Shown here: piece after piece, positions 37,991 to 47,431 of the stretch
How positions within the stretch are numbered: position 1 is the first letter of the stretch
How the letters are laid out: each line of letters starts with the position of its first letter
DNA from: Trebonia sp963737285
Lineage (GTDB): Bacteria; Actinomycetota; Actinomycetes; Streptosporangiales; Streptosporangiaceae
Assembly (NCBI GenBank): GCA_963737285.1
Contig: CAVTRT010000002.1
Span: 248,001-312,000 of the forward strand
Direction of reading: 5' to 3'
Length of the DNA stretch: 64,000 bases
Made by a program: the position numbers and the translations under genes
Notes under the pieces: model-generated
What the model was told of the DNA's origin: nothing
Seen by the model: the letters and a program-made list of their open reading frames with translations, nothing else
Databases searched by the model: none

Positions 37991-40900
37991 CTAGTCGGGC
38001 GCGAGGCCTAGTGCCTCCCGGGTCAGCGCCACCGCCTCCTCGAACCCGAGATCGCGGCCCCGCTGATAGGCGGCCCTGAATGCCTCACCGCCCAGCCGTT
38101 CTTGGAGGGCAGCCCGGATACCCGGAGCGTCCGGGCTGCCCTCGTCGAACGCGCCGCGCACCGTGTGCGCCGCGCCGAGCAGTGTTGTGGCAAGCACTGT
38201 TGTGGCAAGCACTGTTGTGGCAAGCACTGTTGTGGCATGCGCCTCGAGCTTGGGACCAGTCGCCATTACATAGGCCGCTGTCGCGTCCATCACGGTCGCG
38301 AGCGGGGGGCGCTCCACCCAGCCCGTCGCGGCGGCGAGGGCTTCGTGCAGGAGGTGGCCGGCCCGTTCGGTATCGGTCTCGATGAGGGCGACCATGGCGA
38401 GCCTGGCCTTGGCCTGGGCCCGGAGCGACTCCCACCACGCGGCGCGGTGGCCGCTGATGCCGTCGAGAACCGCGGCGCAGGACCGGGTGACCTCGGCCAT
38501 GTCACCCGCGCGCCAGGCGATCTCGGCCCGCATGAAGGCGAGCCACCGGGCAGAGTCGACGTCCCCCTTGGCGGCGGCGTCGCGGTCCGCCTTGTCCCAC
38601 TCCCGCCAGGCGCCGGCGATGTCGCCGCACCGGGCGCGGACGGTGGCCAGCCGGCCGCCAATGTAGGGCAGGTCGCCCCAGGCGCCAAGCTCACGCCCGA
38701 GCCGCGCCGACTCCTGGAGCGCGGAGATCGAGGCGGCATGGTCGCCGCGAAGCTCGGTGTACTCGACGAGCTGAGCCAGCGTAACTGACGCTCCCCAGTT
38801 GTCGCCGAGCGCACGGAAATCCGCCAGCGCCGCCTGGCAGTTCTCCTCGACCTCGTCCAGCGTGCCGAGCCCGCTGGTGTACGAAGCGCGGTACAGCCGG
38901 GCCATGGCCCGCATCCACGGGTCCGGGACGGTCAGGTACCGGTCGAACATGCCGATGGCGCGGTCGTGGTCGCCGTCGTAGAGCGCCATCATCGGCTCCG
39001 CGAGGGCGGCGAGCGGGTGGAACCTGGGGTAGTCCTGCGACCAGCGGCGCAGCTCCGCGAGTCCCTCGGTCAGCGGGCCGCGGATCGCGTCGACCTCATA
39101 CGACCAGCCCGCCGCGATCAGCGCGCAGATGACCCTCGCCTCGGCTATCTGCAAGGTCGCGGCCTCGGGGATGCCGAGCGCGAGGGTGTCCCTGGCGAGC
39201 ACGTCGCCCTCGCCGTGCCCCAGTTGAACCCAGTAGAAGCTCAGCGCCCGGACGAACAGCAGGCTGGTCTCGGCGTCGCCGCAAGAGATCGCCCAGCGCA
39301 GCCCGGCGTGCAGGTTGTCCTGCTCGGTGAGCAGCGTGCGGTACCAGCGGACCTGCTGCCCGGAGCGCAGCAGCGGGTCGGCGGTCTGCGCCAGGTCCAG
39401 GTAGTACCGGGCGAACGCCTCCTTGACCCGGGCCTCCTCGCCGGCGCCTGCCAGCTTCTCCAGCCCGTAGGCCCGGACGGTCTCCAGCATCACGTACCGG
39501 GGTGGTTGCCCGAAGGGACGGCCCTCCGGCCCCCCGGACACGGCGCCATGCGGTCCGTCCTGCACTGTGATGAAAGACTTGCCGACCAGACTCGACAAGG
39601 TCTGCAAGACCAGGCTAGGCGGCAGTTCCGAGGCGGTACCTTGCCGGCCACTGTCGCCTTGCCGGCCACTGTCGCCTTGCCGGCCACTGTCGCCTTGCTG
39701 GCCACTGTCGCCTTGCTGGTCACTGTCGCCTTGCTGGTCACTGTCGCCTTGCCGGGCGCTGTCGGCGCAGACGTGCTCGACGGCGGCGAGCGTCGCGCCG
39801 GCGGGGAAGACCGCCAGTCGCCGGGCGAGTGCCCGCTCAGCCTCCGACAGCAGGTCCCAGCTCCAGTCGACGACGGCGCGCAGGGTCTGGTGGCGGGGCA
39901 TCGCGCTGCGGCTTCCGCCGGTCAGGAGCGCGAACCGGTCGTCGAGCCGCTCGGCCAGTTGCTGGGGGGTGAGCGTGCGCAGCCACGGTGCGGCAAGCTC
40001 GATGGCCAGCGGCATCCCGTCCAGTGCCCGGCATAGCCGCGCGACGGCCGCCGCGTTGCCCTCGCCGACCGCGAATCCGGGGAGCACGGCCGCGACCCGG
40101 TCTTCAAGGAGCTTTGCCGCGGGGTAGGCACGTACCGCCTCATCGTCGGGCGGCACTGGCAGCGGGGCGAGCGGCCACAGGGCCTCCCCCGTGATGCGCA
40201 GCGGCTCCCGGCTGGTCGCCAGGACCGTGACCTTGGGGCAGTCGTCGAGGACCCGCGCGGCGAGCGCCGCCGCCGCGTCGATGACGTGCTCGCAGTTGTC
40301 GAGGATGAGCACAGCCTCCGCGGCGGTGAGGGCGTCCGCGAGCCGGTCTAGCGGGCTGCCGCTGCTGGACGCCTGCCGGGCGATGAGCCGGTCGTGGCCG
40401 CCGATGGCGCTGAGCACCGCGTGCGGGACCTGGTCGGGGTCAGTCACCGGGGCGAGCTCGGCGAACCACGCCTGGCCGCCCGCCCGCGCGCAGACCTCGC
40501 CGGCCAGCCGCGTCTTGCCGACGCCACCCGGCCCGGTCACGGTGACGAGCCGGTGCTCGCCGAGCTTCTTCAGCACCCCGGCCGTATCGTCGTCGCGGCC
40601 GATGAAGCTGTTGAGCGCCGGCCGGGGCTTGCCGCGAGAGCGCCTGCTAGCCGCTGTACTCCCGTCAGCCACAGTCCCGTCAGCCATAGTCCCGCTAGCC
40701 ACAGTCCCGTCAGCCACAGTCCCGCTAGCCTCTACAGCCTCATCAGTCACACTGGCTGCGCCGTATCGCAGGATTCTCAGGTAGGCCTGCTCCAGCACCG
40801 GGGAAGGGTCCAGGCCGAGCTCGTCGGCCAGGTGCCTGCGGAAGTCGTGGTACGCGGCGAGCGCCTCAGCATGCCTGCCCGCGCCAGCCAGGGCCCGCAT

Positions 40901-41509
40901 CAGCAGCAGCCGCGGCAGCTCGGCGAGCGGGTCAGCTGTGGTGAGACCACGCAGCTCACCGACTGTCCCAGCGCCCTCGCCGAGGGCGAGATCCGCCTCG
41001 ATGCGGTCGAGCTGGGCGGCACTTCGCGCCTCCCGCAGCCGGGCGGTGACGGCGACGGCGAACCCCTCAACCGCCACCTCGGCCAACGCGGGACCCCGCC
41101 AGGCCGACAGGGCCTCCCGCAAGATCCGCGACGCCTCGGCGGCGTTCCCGCTTCCCAGTGCCCTGGCCCCGGCGCGGGCGCTGGCCTCGAAGGCGATCGC
41201 ATCGACATCGCGTCGAGCGACCGCGAGCCGGTAGCCCGTAGGCGAGGACTGGATGACACCCGGCTCAAGCCCTCCGTCGCGCAGCGCCGCCCGCAGCCGG
41301 GAGACGAGCGACTGCAGGGCGTTGGCCGCGTCCGCGGGGCGATTGTCGTCGTCACCCCACAGCCGCTCGATCAGCGACCAGGCGGGGACCACCTGCCCAG
41401 CGTCAAGGGCAAGCACGATGAGCAGTGCGCGCACGCGCTGCCCGCCAACCCGCACCGGCCGCCCGGCGTCATCGTGCACCGTCAGCGTCCCAAGAAGCCC
41501 GATCCGCAC
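37991..41509 (-). CDS. SARP/AfsR-type regulator: BTAD, NB-ARC ATPase and TPR-like domains
   Basis: The protein of about 1172 residues starts with an OmpR-like DNA-binding domain (VRIGLLGTLTVHDDAGRPVR), followed by a bacterial transcriptional activation domain ending near DELGLDPSPVLEQAYLRIL. An NB-ARC/AAA module follows, with TVTGPGGVGKTRLAGEV (Walker A), AVLILDNCEHVIDAA (Walker B) and VTVLATSREPLRITGEALW. The C-terminal half is helical repeats. GTG 41509 is chosen because family homology begins there after GGCGGAGACGG; an ATG at 41596 is possible. AfsR-type proteins often activate secondary-metabolite genes; no biosynthetic cluster is visible here. It contains three separate in-frame short tandem repeats. 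Confidence 0.9.
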   Translation of the reverse strand: MRIGLLGTLTVHDDAGRPVRVGGQRVRALLIVLALDAGQVVPAWSLIERLWGDDDNRPADAANALQSLVSRLRAALRDGGLEPGVIQSSPTGYRLAVARRDVDAIAFEASARAGARALGSGNAAEASRILREALSAWRGPALAEVAVEGFAVAVTARLREARSAAQLDRIEADLALGEGAGTVGELRGLTTADPLAELPRLLLMRALAGAGRHAEALAAYHDFRRHLADELGLDPSPVLEQAYLRILRYGAASVTDEAVEASGTVADGTVASGTMADGTVADGSTAASRRSRGKPRPALNSFIGRDDDTAGVLKKLGEHRLVTVTGPGGVGKTRLAGEVCARAGGQAWFAELAPVTDPDQVPHAVLSAIGGHDRLIARQASSSGSPLDRLADALTAAEAVLILDNCEHVIDAAAALAARVLDDCPKVTVLATSREPLRITGEALWPLAPLPVPPDDEAVRAYPAAKLLEDRVAAVLPGFAVGEGNAAAVARLCRALDGMPLAIELAAPWLRTLTPQQLAERLDDRFALLTGGSRSAMPRHQTLRAVVDWSWDLLSEAERALARRLAVFPAGATLAAVEHVCADSARQGDSDQQGDSDQQGDSGQQGDSGRQGDSGRQGDSGRQGTASELPPSLVLQTLSSLVGKSFITVQDGPHGAVSGGPEGRPFGQPPRYVMLETVRAYGLEKLAGAGEEARVKEAFARYYLDLAQTADPLLRSGQQVRWYRTLLTEQDNLHAGLRWAISCGDAETSLLFVRALSFYWVQLGHGEGDVLARDTLALGIPEAATLQIAEARVICALIAAGWSYEVDAIRGPLTEGLAELRRWSQDYPRFHPLAALAEPMMALYDGDHDRAIGMFDRYLTVPDPWMRAMARLYRASYTSGLGTLDEVEENCQAALADFRALGDNWGASVTLAQLVEYTELRGDHAASISALQESARLGRELGAWGDLPYIGGRLATVRARCGDIAGAWREWDKADRDAAAKGDVDSARWLAFMRAEIAWRAGDMAEVTRSCAAVLDGISGHRAAWWESLRAQAKARLAMVALIETDTERAGHLLHEALAAATGWVERPPLATVMDATAAYVMATGPKLEAHATTVLATTVLATTVLATTLLGAAHTVRGAFDEGSPDAPGIRAALQERLGGEAFRAAYQRGRDLGFEEAVALTREALGLAPD
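38181..38235. repeat. In-frame 15-bp tandem repeat in the SARP gene (C-terminal)
   Basis: About 3.5 copies of TTGTGGCAAGCACTG, encoding repeated ATTVL on the minus strand, near the end of the SARP/AfsR-type protein. Confidence 0.85.
39640..39760. repeat. In-frame 18-bp tandem repeat in the SARP gene (central)
   Basis: About six to seven copies of an 18-bp unit (CCTTGCCGGCCACTGTCG and variants with TGCTGG) encode a GDSGRQ/GDSDQQ linker after the NB-ARC region. The unit keeps the frame, so copy number could vary without inactivating the gene. Confidence 0.88.
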
Positions 41510-41800
41510 CCGTCTCCGCCGGTCTATCTCGCCTGAGTCCCTGTACTCCTGACGATAACGGCTCCCGGTCCGGTCCACGCCAGCCCGCGTTGCCACTTAC
41601 CGCCATATTTGAGATATATCGTAACCTGCGTTGTCGAGGCCCGCCCTGAACACAGGAGAACCGGGATGCGCCAGGTGCGCCGAACCGAGTGTCCGGCCGT
41701 GGCACGCCCGCCCGGCCCCAAGGACATCAGGCGGTAACTTCCCGCTCCCGGGGCCCTGTGGCTAAGTAGCTATACCTCGCTGGGCAGCATCAGCAAAGCT

Positions 41801-41876
41801 TATGTCAGAAAATGTACCCCAATATGTCTGTTATGCCATAGTTCGTCACCCTGATCCATGGGCATTTTCTGACATA
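41801..41876. repeat. 76-bp inverted-repeat structure with 14-bp perfect arms
   Basis: TATGTCAGAAAATG (41801-41814) and CATTTTCTGACATA (41863-41876) are perfect inverse copies around a 48-bp centre. A further related pair, ATATGTCTGTTATGCCATA (41822-41840) and ATATGTCGGCTCATGCCATA (41874-41893), overlaps it as direct repeats. It lies in a 758-bp non-coding stretch (41510-42267) and could be a recombination site, a mobile-element end remnant or a regulatory structure. No gene is supported in the rest of that stretch. Confidence 0.75.
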
Positions 41877-42222
41877 TGTCGGCTCATGCCATAAACCGGC
41901 GCGGGCGCGCGGTGGCGACTGGCTGGCGAACCGTCCGAGCGTGATGGCCCGCAAGCAGCTCGCGGTCGCGTCAGGATATCTCTGCACATGGTGCTTTCGG
42001 AGCTTGGGTGGCCGATATCATCCAGGCCCTTTAGCTAGCGCAACTTCCGGCAACCGTCATGGTTTACGTAGGAAGGCTTTAAAACCTGCTCAGTTTCCAC
42101 TGGAACCGCCGGGGTACCAAGGGCTGGAGGACGGGCCTAGGTGCCTCTAGGCGAGGAATTACGCCGGTACCTGGAAAGACACGAACTTTGCGCTGAATCG
42201 CGGCGCGCGAACTCATGAGCTA

Positions 42223-42250
42223 GCGGCGCTTCTGTTAGCGGGAGCGCCGC
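42223..42250. promoter_or_regulatory. Hairpin upstream of the ThDP decarboxylase gene
   Basis: GCGGCGCT and AGCGCCGC form an 8-bp perfect stem around a 12-nt loop, ending 17 nt before the ATG at 42268 and just before the ribosome site AAGGGGG. It may affect mRNA stability or translation. Confidence 0.4.
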
Positions 42251-42267
42251 ACCCAAGGGGGACACCA

Positions 42268-44031
42268 ATGACGATGGCAGCTGACTCCGCCACGTCCGGG
42301 ACCGATCGGACAGGGCTAGGCAAAGAGGCTATGACGATGAAGGTCGGGGAATTCCTGCTCCGACGCATCCGGGAGGCGGGCGTCCAGCATGCTTTCGGCG
42401 TGCCGGGCGACTTCAACCTTGAGTTCCTGCAGCAGCTCGAGGAGTCCGGCACGCTAGCCTGGATCGGGACGTGTAATGAGCTGAACGCGTCCTATGCCGC
42501 GGACGGGTACGCGCGGCTGACTGGCATGGCCGCGCTGATCACTACAAATGGCGTGGGCGCCCTGAGCGCCATCAACGGGGTCGCCGGCTCCTACGCCGAG
42601 CACGTCCCCGTGATCTGCGTCTGCGGGTCGCTGCCGCTGAGGGCCGTAGAGGGCCGCCTGGGGATGCACCACACGATGGCCGACGGGAGCGGCGACCGGT
42701 TCATGAGGGCCTTCGCGCAGGTGACGGCCGCTCAGGCGAGGCTGACCCCGCAAAATGCGGCCATCGAGGTCGACCGGCTGATCCTCACCGCATGGCGGGA
42801 AAAGCTCCCGGTGTACATGGAACTGCCTTCCGACATCGCCTACCTCGACATCGAAGTTCCAGCGGCGCCGCTGTCACTGCAGGAACAGCCCAGCGACCCC
42901 GAGCGGCTGGCCTCGTGCGTGACCGCTATCGCGGCTCGCCTGTCCGATGCCAAGTCCCCGGCCATCCTGGTCGACCTGGACGCGCACCGGTACGACCTGG
43001 GGCGCGAGATCATGGGACTTGCCGAGAAGCTGCAGGCAAAAGTAGCGACGATGGCCACGGCTAAAGGCGTGATCGATGAGACGTTTCCTTATTACGCCGG
43101 CATGTACGCGGGCATGTCAAGCGTGCCGCAGGCGCTCGACGCTGTCGAGTCCAGCGACTGCCTGCTCGCGATCGGCTACAAGCCAATCGACTTGACCACC
43201 GGCAGCTTCACCGATTCTTTGCCCGCCCAGACGATCCACGCCCACAGGCACTCAGTCGATGTCGGGGACGACAACTACCAGGCGGTGACGCTCAAGGAGG
43301 TACTGCGCGGGGTCATCGACGCGGTGCCGCAAGTCACTAACCGGGCCACGCGCCCGCGCGTGCCCGCCCGGGCGACGACAGCCAATCACGGCGACCGCTC
43401 CGGAAAGCTCACCCAAGCCGCGTACTGGGAAGCAATCCAGGGATACATCCGGTCCGGCGACGTCCTCATCGCCGAAGATGGCACGTCCTACGCTGCCTTC
43501 GGCTTCGATCTCCCGCCGAACTGCACCTTCATCTCGCAGGCGATCTGGGGCTCGATCGGCTCCACAGTGGGATCCCTGCTCGGCACGCTGGCCGCGGCAC
43601 CGGATCGCCGCCACTTGCTCTTTGTCGGGGACGGGTCGTTCCAGCTGACCGCGCAGGAGCTGTCGACCATGCTTCGTCTCGACTACAAGCCCGTGATCTT
43701 CCTGATCAACAACGGCGGATACACCATCGAGCGCTGTTACCTGGGCAAGACCTCGCGATACAACGACATCGCAACCTGGGCATACGCGGACCTGCCCAAG
43801 GTGTTCCGCCCGGACACCACGGCCCGGTCTTTCGTCGTCAAGACAGCCGAAGACCTGCACAAGGCCCTCAGCGCTCCAAACGACACCCTGATCTTCATCG
43901 AATCGATCATGGATCCCTACGACGCGCCCGAGGCCATCATCAAGGGAGGCAACAGCGGGGCCGAGCTCGACTATGGTCCACGCGGCCCACAGCACCTCGG
44001 CAACATGATGCTCCGGCCAGTGCCTCAGTAA
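42268..44031 (+). CDS. ThDP-dependent 2-oxo acid decarboxylase (pyruvate/indolepyruvate type)
   Basis: The 587-residue protein has the pyruvate-decarboxylase layout: N-terminal pyrimidine-binding domain (AFGVPGDFNLEFLQQLEESG and the catalytic-type Glu in WIGTCNELNASYAADGYARL), a central domain, and the C-terminal diphosphate-binding domain with GDGSFQLTAQELSTMLRLDY then INNGGYTIE. MHHTMADG supplies the His pair seen in pyruvate, indolepyruvate and branched-chain keto acid decarboxylases. It would convert a 2-keto acid to an aldehyde and CO2. An ATG at 42268 has AAGGGGG 8 nt upstream; family similarity begins at MKVGEFLL (about residue 24), so an internal start is possible. Confidence 0.9.
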   Translation: MTMAADSATSGTDRTGLGKEAMTMKVGEFLLRRIREAGVQHAFGVPGDFNLEFLQQLEESGTLAWIGTCNELNASYAADGYARLTGMAALITTNGVGALSAINGVAGSYAEHVPVICVCGSLPLRAVEGRLGMHHTMADGSGDRFMRAFAQVTAAQARLTPQNAAIEVDRLILTAWREKLPVYMELPSDIAYLDIEVPAAPLSLQEQPSDPERLASCVTAIAARLSDAKSPAILVDLDAHRYDLGREIMGLAEKLQAKVATMATAKGVIDETFPYYAGMYAGMSSVPQALDAVESSDCLLAIGYKPIDLTTGSFTDSLPAQTIHAHRHSVDVGDDNYQAVTLKEVLRGVIDAVPQVTNRATRPRVPARATTANHGDRSGKLTQAAYWEAIQGYIRSGDVLIAEDGTSYAAFGFDLPPNCTFISQAIWGSIGSTVGSLLGTLAAAPDRRHLLFVGDGSFQLTAQELSTMLRLDYKPVIFLINNGGYTIERCYLGKTSRYNDIATWAYADLPKVFRPDTTARSFVVKTAEDLHKALSAPNDTLIFIESIMDPYDAPEAIIKGGNSGAELDYGPRGPQHLGNMMLRPVPQ

Positions 44032-44093
44032 CCAGCGGCGGCCAGCGCGAGCTCGCTTGGCAGGGTCCCGGGAACGGTGAGACCCTGCCCTTG

Positions 44094-44741
44094 ATGGAGA
44101 TAACCCTGGTCAAAGCGGCCAGTCCGGAAGACCGGGACCGCACCTACCTGGAGGTGGACGGCGTCGTCCGGCGCGGGCCGGTTCACGTCGTACATGATCT
44201 TCCGCATCTTGTGGTCGAGTCCCTGTTCGGCCTCCATGACGGACTGTGGGGAGAACTGGCCGCCGGGTCCCACGCGGCATCCGGCCACGCGGCGACGGCC
44301 CGCGACCCCAGGCGCCACAAGCAGGGGCGGATCGTCTCCGGGGCGGCAGCAGGCGCCCCTACCGGGACGTGGCTCACTCCCGGGCACCAGCGAGCGAAGG
44401 CGATCACGAACTGCGTGGCCAACCGCTGGGACGACGGCCCCGACACGCCACGCGGGGTCAGGGACCGGGCAGCGCGAGCCAGCAGCCCGTCACTGGAGGA
44501 CCTTCTCGCCCGCGTCGACGACGAGACGATCGCCATGGCCATCCAGGGCGTCCGGGACCTTGGGCAGCGCTGGACGGCCGTGCCGCCTGGCGGGACGCTC
44601 AGGCTGTCCTGGCCGCTGCAGCGCGACTTCTTCACGACAGATGGCCAGCAGCGCGCGGGTTCGCTCGGGAAGTCCGCGAGGCAGCGACGCGGCGATGTCG
44701 GCGATGGTCACCGTGGCAAGCGACTGGCGCCAGGCGGCTAG
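44094..44741 (+). CDS. Conserved hypothetical protein
   Basis: The 215-residue protein begins MEITLVKAASPEDRDRTYLE at ATG 44094 (an in-frame TTG lies one codon earlier). A motif VHDLPHLVVESLFGLHDGLW and a later DDETIAMAIQGVRDLGQRW, then PPGGTLRLSWPL, resemble small uncharacterised actinomycete proteins. The last 30 residues are low-complexity and may not be conserved. Function unknown; it lies between the decarboxylase and the NmrA-type reductase in the same direction. Confidence 0.65.
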   Translation: MEITLVKAASPEDRDRTYLEVDGVVRRGPVHVVHDLPHLVVESLFGLHDGLWGELAAGSHAASGHAATARDPRRHKQGRIVSGAAAGAPTGTWLTPGHQRAKAITNCVANRWDDGPDTPRGVRDRAARASSPSLEDLLARVDDETIAMAIQGVRDLGQRWTAVPPGGTLRLSWPLQRDFFTTDGQQRAGSLGKSARQRRGDVGDGHRGKRLAPGG

Positions 44742-44775
44742 ATATCGTTGACGGAACGCGAGAGGGGAATCGATC

Positions 44776-45522
44776 ATGCGCATCGCAGTCGCCGGCGCCA
44801 CTGGCCGGATCGGGCAGCTCACCATCACCGCACTGGAGGACGCGGGCCACCAGACGGTCCGGATCAGCCGCAGCGACGGTGTCGACGCGCGCGCCGGCGT
44901 CGGCCTTAACGACGCGCTCCGGGCCGTGGACGCTGTTATCGACGTCACCAACAACCCCTCGCAAGACCGGACGGAGATCATCGACTTCTTCGGCACGGTC
45001 ACCCGCAACTTGCTCGCCGCCGAGGAGCAGGCGGGGGTGCGGCATCACGTCCTGCTGTCCATCGTCGGGCTCGAGAACAACGGGCGTGCGCCGCACTACG
45101 CGGGCAAGCGGGAGCAGGAGCGCCTGGTCACCGCCGGCCCGGTACCGTGGTCCATCATCCGGGCCACCCAGTTCCACGACTTCGCGGCCATGGTGGCCGG
45201 GTGGGCACAGCGGGACGGGGTCGCGACCATCGCCCCGCTGCTCGTGCAGCCGATCGCCCCCGCCGACGTGGCAGCCGTGCTCGCGGAGATATCGGCCGGC
45301 GCGCCACTGGGCGACAAGCTCGACATCGCGGGCCCGGAAACCCAGGACCTCGTCGACATGGCCAGGCGCACCTTCGCCGCCCGTGGCCAGGACATCACGC
45401 TCGTCCCGACCTGGCGGGGCGCCTTCGGCCCGGACATGGCCGGCGAAATCCTGCTGCCAGGCGAGACCGCCCGGCTGACCTCCACCACGTTCTCAGACTG
45501 GCTCGCCGCGGGCGCTCGCTGA
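44776..45522 (+). CDS. NmrA/NAD(P)-binding Rossmann-fold protein
   Basis: The 248-residue protein has the atypical SDR nucleotide-binding motif MRIAVAGATGRIGQLTITAL, then VIDVTNNPSQDR, VRHHVLLSIVGLENNGRAPH and YAGKREQERLVTAGPVPWSI with the YxxxK arrangement. NmrA-like proteins either reduce quinones or sense NAD(P)/NAD(P)H. ATG 44776 follows GAGAGGGGAA. Probably a single-gene unit or co-transcribed with the preceding hypothetical gene (34 bp gap). Confidence 0.88.
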   Translation: MRIAVAGATGRIGQLTITALEDAGHQTVRISRSDGVDARAGVGLNDALRAVDAVIDVTNNPSQDRTEIIDFFGTVTRNLLAAEEQAGVRHHVLLSIVGLENNGRAPHYAGKREQERLVTAGPVPWSIIRATQFHDFAAMVAGWAQRDGVATIAPLLVQPIAPADVAAVLAEISAGAPLGDKLDIAGPETQDLVDMARRTFAARGQDITLVPTWRGAFGPDMAGEILLPGETARLTSTTFSDWLAAGAR

Positions 45523-45608
45523 CACGAGGGGTCGCGCCCGGCGGGCCAGCCCGTGCCCACGTCCGGACCGCGTGCTCAGCTAATGCATCGCTAGAGCACA
45601 CTGGTCTG

Positions 45609-46981
45609 ATGCCTGATGAATACGAGATCGCCCTATCCCGCGCTACGGGCCACGCAATCCGCTGGCTGGATAGCCTGCCCACCCGCCCTGTCCCGCCACA
45701 GGCCGATGTCGCCGAGGTGACCGCCAGGCTAGGCACCGGGTTGCCCCAGGAGCCGACGGCCGCGGGCGAGGTGATCGACCTGCTGGCGACCGCGTGCGCG
45801 CCCGGGCTGACCGCGATGCCGTCGGGGCGGTTCTACGGGATGGTCGTCGGCGGGACGCATCCGGCGGCGCTGGCCGCCGACTGGCTTGTCAGTGCCTGGG
45901 ATCAGAACGCGTGGCTGCGGCAGGTGACGCCGGCCCATTCGGCGGTCGAGGACATCACCAGCTCGTGGCTACTGGATGTGCTTGGCCTGCCGGCCGACAG
46001 CGGCGTCGGTTTCGTGACAGGCGCCACGATGTCGAACTTCACCTGCCTGGCAGCCGCGCGAGGGCGCGTTCTGTCCCAATGGAACTGGGATGTTGCCCGA
46101 GACGGGGCCGCTGGCGGGCCGCGGGTCCGGGTCCTGGTGGGGGCCGAGCGGCACGACACGGTCGACCTGGCGCTGCGGTACCTGGGGCTGGGGGCACCCG
46201 AGGTGGTGGCCGCCGATGACCAGGGGCGTATCGACGCCGGGGCGCTTGCCTCGGCGCTGGCCAGCGGGCCGACGGGCCCGCGATCGTGGTCTTGCAGGCG
46301 GGCAATCTTCACTCCGGGGCGTTCGACCCGTTTGGGCCGGCGATCGCGGTGGCGCATGAGCATGGCGCGTGGGTCCACGTGGATGGCGCGTTCGGGCTGT
46401 TCGCCGCCGCGTCCCCGCGCTACCGCCACCTGGTGGCGGGATACTCCGGCGCCGACTCGTGGACCACCGATGCGCACAAGACGCTCAACGTGCCCTACGA
46501 CTGCGGCCTCGCGATCGTGGCGGACCGGGCCGCCCTGCGAGCCGCGATGGGCATGGGCGGGGACTACATCATCCGGGATGCGGCCGGGGATCCGTTCGAG
46601 ACAGTGCCCGAGACGTCGCGACGCGGGCGGGCGCTGCCGGTATGGGCCGTTATGCGCTCCCTGGGGCGGTCCGGGCTGGCTGGGCTCATCGACGGGCTGT
46701 GCGCCAATGCGCGGCTGTTTTCTGAGGGCGTGGCCTCGATGGACGGTGCCCAGGTGGAGAACGACGTGGTGTACACGCAGGTGTGCGCGACCTTCGGGTC
46801 TGACACGCGGACGCAGGAGGTCACCCGGCGACTGCTCGCCGACGGCACCGCCTGGATGACCGGCTCCCGCTGGCGTGGCAAGTCGGTCCTGCGCATCTCG
46901 GTCAGCAACTGGTCCACCACGGCGGATGACGTAGACCGGAGCCTCGCGGCCCTGGGCAAGGCGGCAAGCGAAGCGGGCTAG
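45609..46981 (+). pseudogene. PLP-dependent decarboxylase/aminotransferase (group II decarboxylase-like), frameshift near 46280
   Basis: ATG 45609 opens MPDEYEIALSRATGHAIRW. The first frame includes SAVEDITSSWLLDVLGLPA and GFVTGATMSNFTCLAAARG, typical of group II PLP decarboxylases. A missing G in GACGGGCCCGCG (about 46280) shifts the frame; the continuation reads IVVLQAGNLHSGAFDPFG, GAWVHVDGAFGLFAA (cofactor Asp) and SWTTDAHKTLNVPYDCG, where His-Lys carries the PLP-binding Lys, and ends at 46981. Fully conserved motifs on both sides argue for a sequencing error or recent break. It would decarboxylate an amino acid; the substrate is unknown. Confidence 0.88.
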
Positions 46982-46994
46982 AGGACACGCCAGG

Positions 46995-47381
46995 TCATCG
47001 CGTCCCAGGCGGGAAACGGCCATACTTGGGCCACGTGGAGCGGGACCATGCACGGGGCGCGGCCCCCCTCTTGTCGGGCGGTCTGCGGGGCCGCGCAGGA
47101 AGGCCCGCCGCGGCTGACTCGCGACTGTCGTGCGCGCGGCCGTCGCGGCCAAGGCCGTCCGCCGATGTGAAAGCGGTCAGCAGGTGGGCGTCCAGGGTCG
47201 CCGGGTCGGTGGCGCGCAAGCCGCACATGCACGCCTTCGAATCGGCGGCGCAGACGCGTTCGGCGTGGATGACCCCGTCGGCGGCTAGGTCGTCGTCGGG
47301 CACCAGCGCCTCGCTCAGGTGGGCGGCCAGGTCGTCGTCGCTCGCAGGCTGGTAGCCACAGCGGCAATGGGGAGTGGGCAT
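46995..47381 (-). CDS. Small CxC zinc-ribbon-like protein (paralogue of 10838-11131)
   Basis: Start ATG 47381 has AAGGAG upstream. It contains CRCGYQPASDDDLAAHLSEA and KACMCGLRATDPATLDAHLL, the same double CxCG...H pattern as the protein at 10838-11131, with similar spacing and a shared GLGRDGRAHD-like end of the core. The last 35 residues are basic and not shared. It lies downstream of an RsbW-like ATPase gene on the same strand, repeating the arrangement at 9.7-11.1 kb. Confidence 0.78.
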   Translation of the reverse strand: MPTPHCRCGYQPASDDDLAAHLSEALVPDDDLAADGVIHAERVCAADSKACMCGLRATDPATLDAHLLTAFTSADGLGRDGRAHDSRESAAAGLPARPRRPPDKRGAAPRAWSRSTWPKYGRFPPGTR

Positions 47382-47431
47382 AGTGACGCTCCTTGTCTTG
47401 ATCTCGGGAAACGGGAAATTCGGACCACCCG

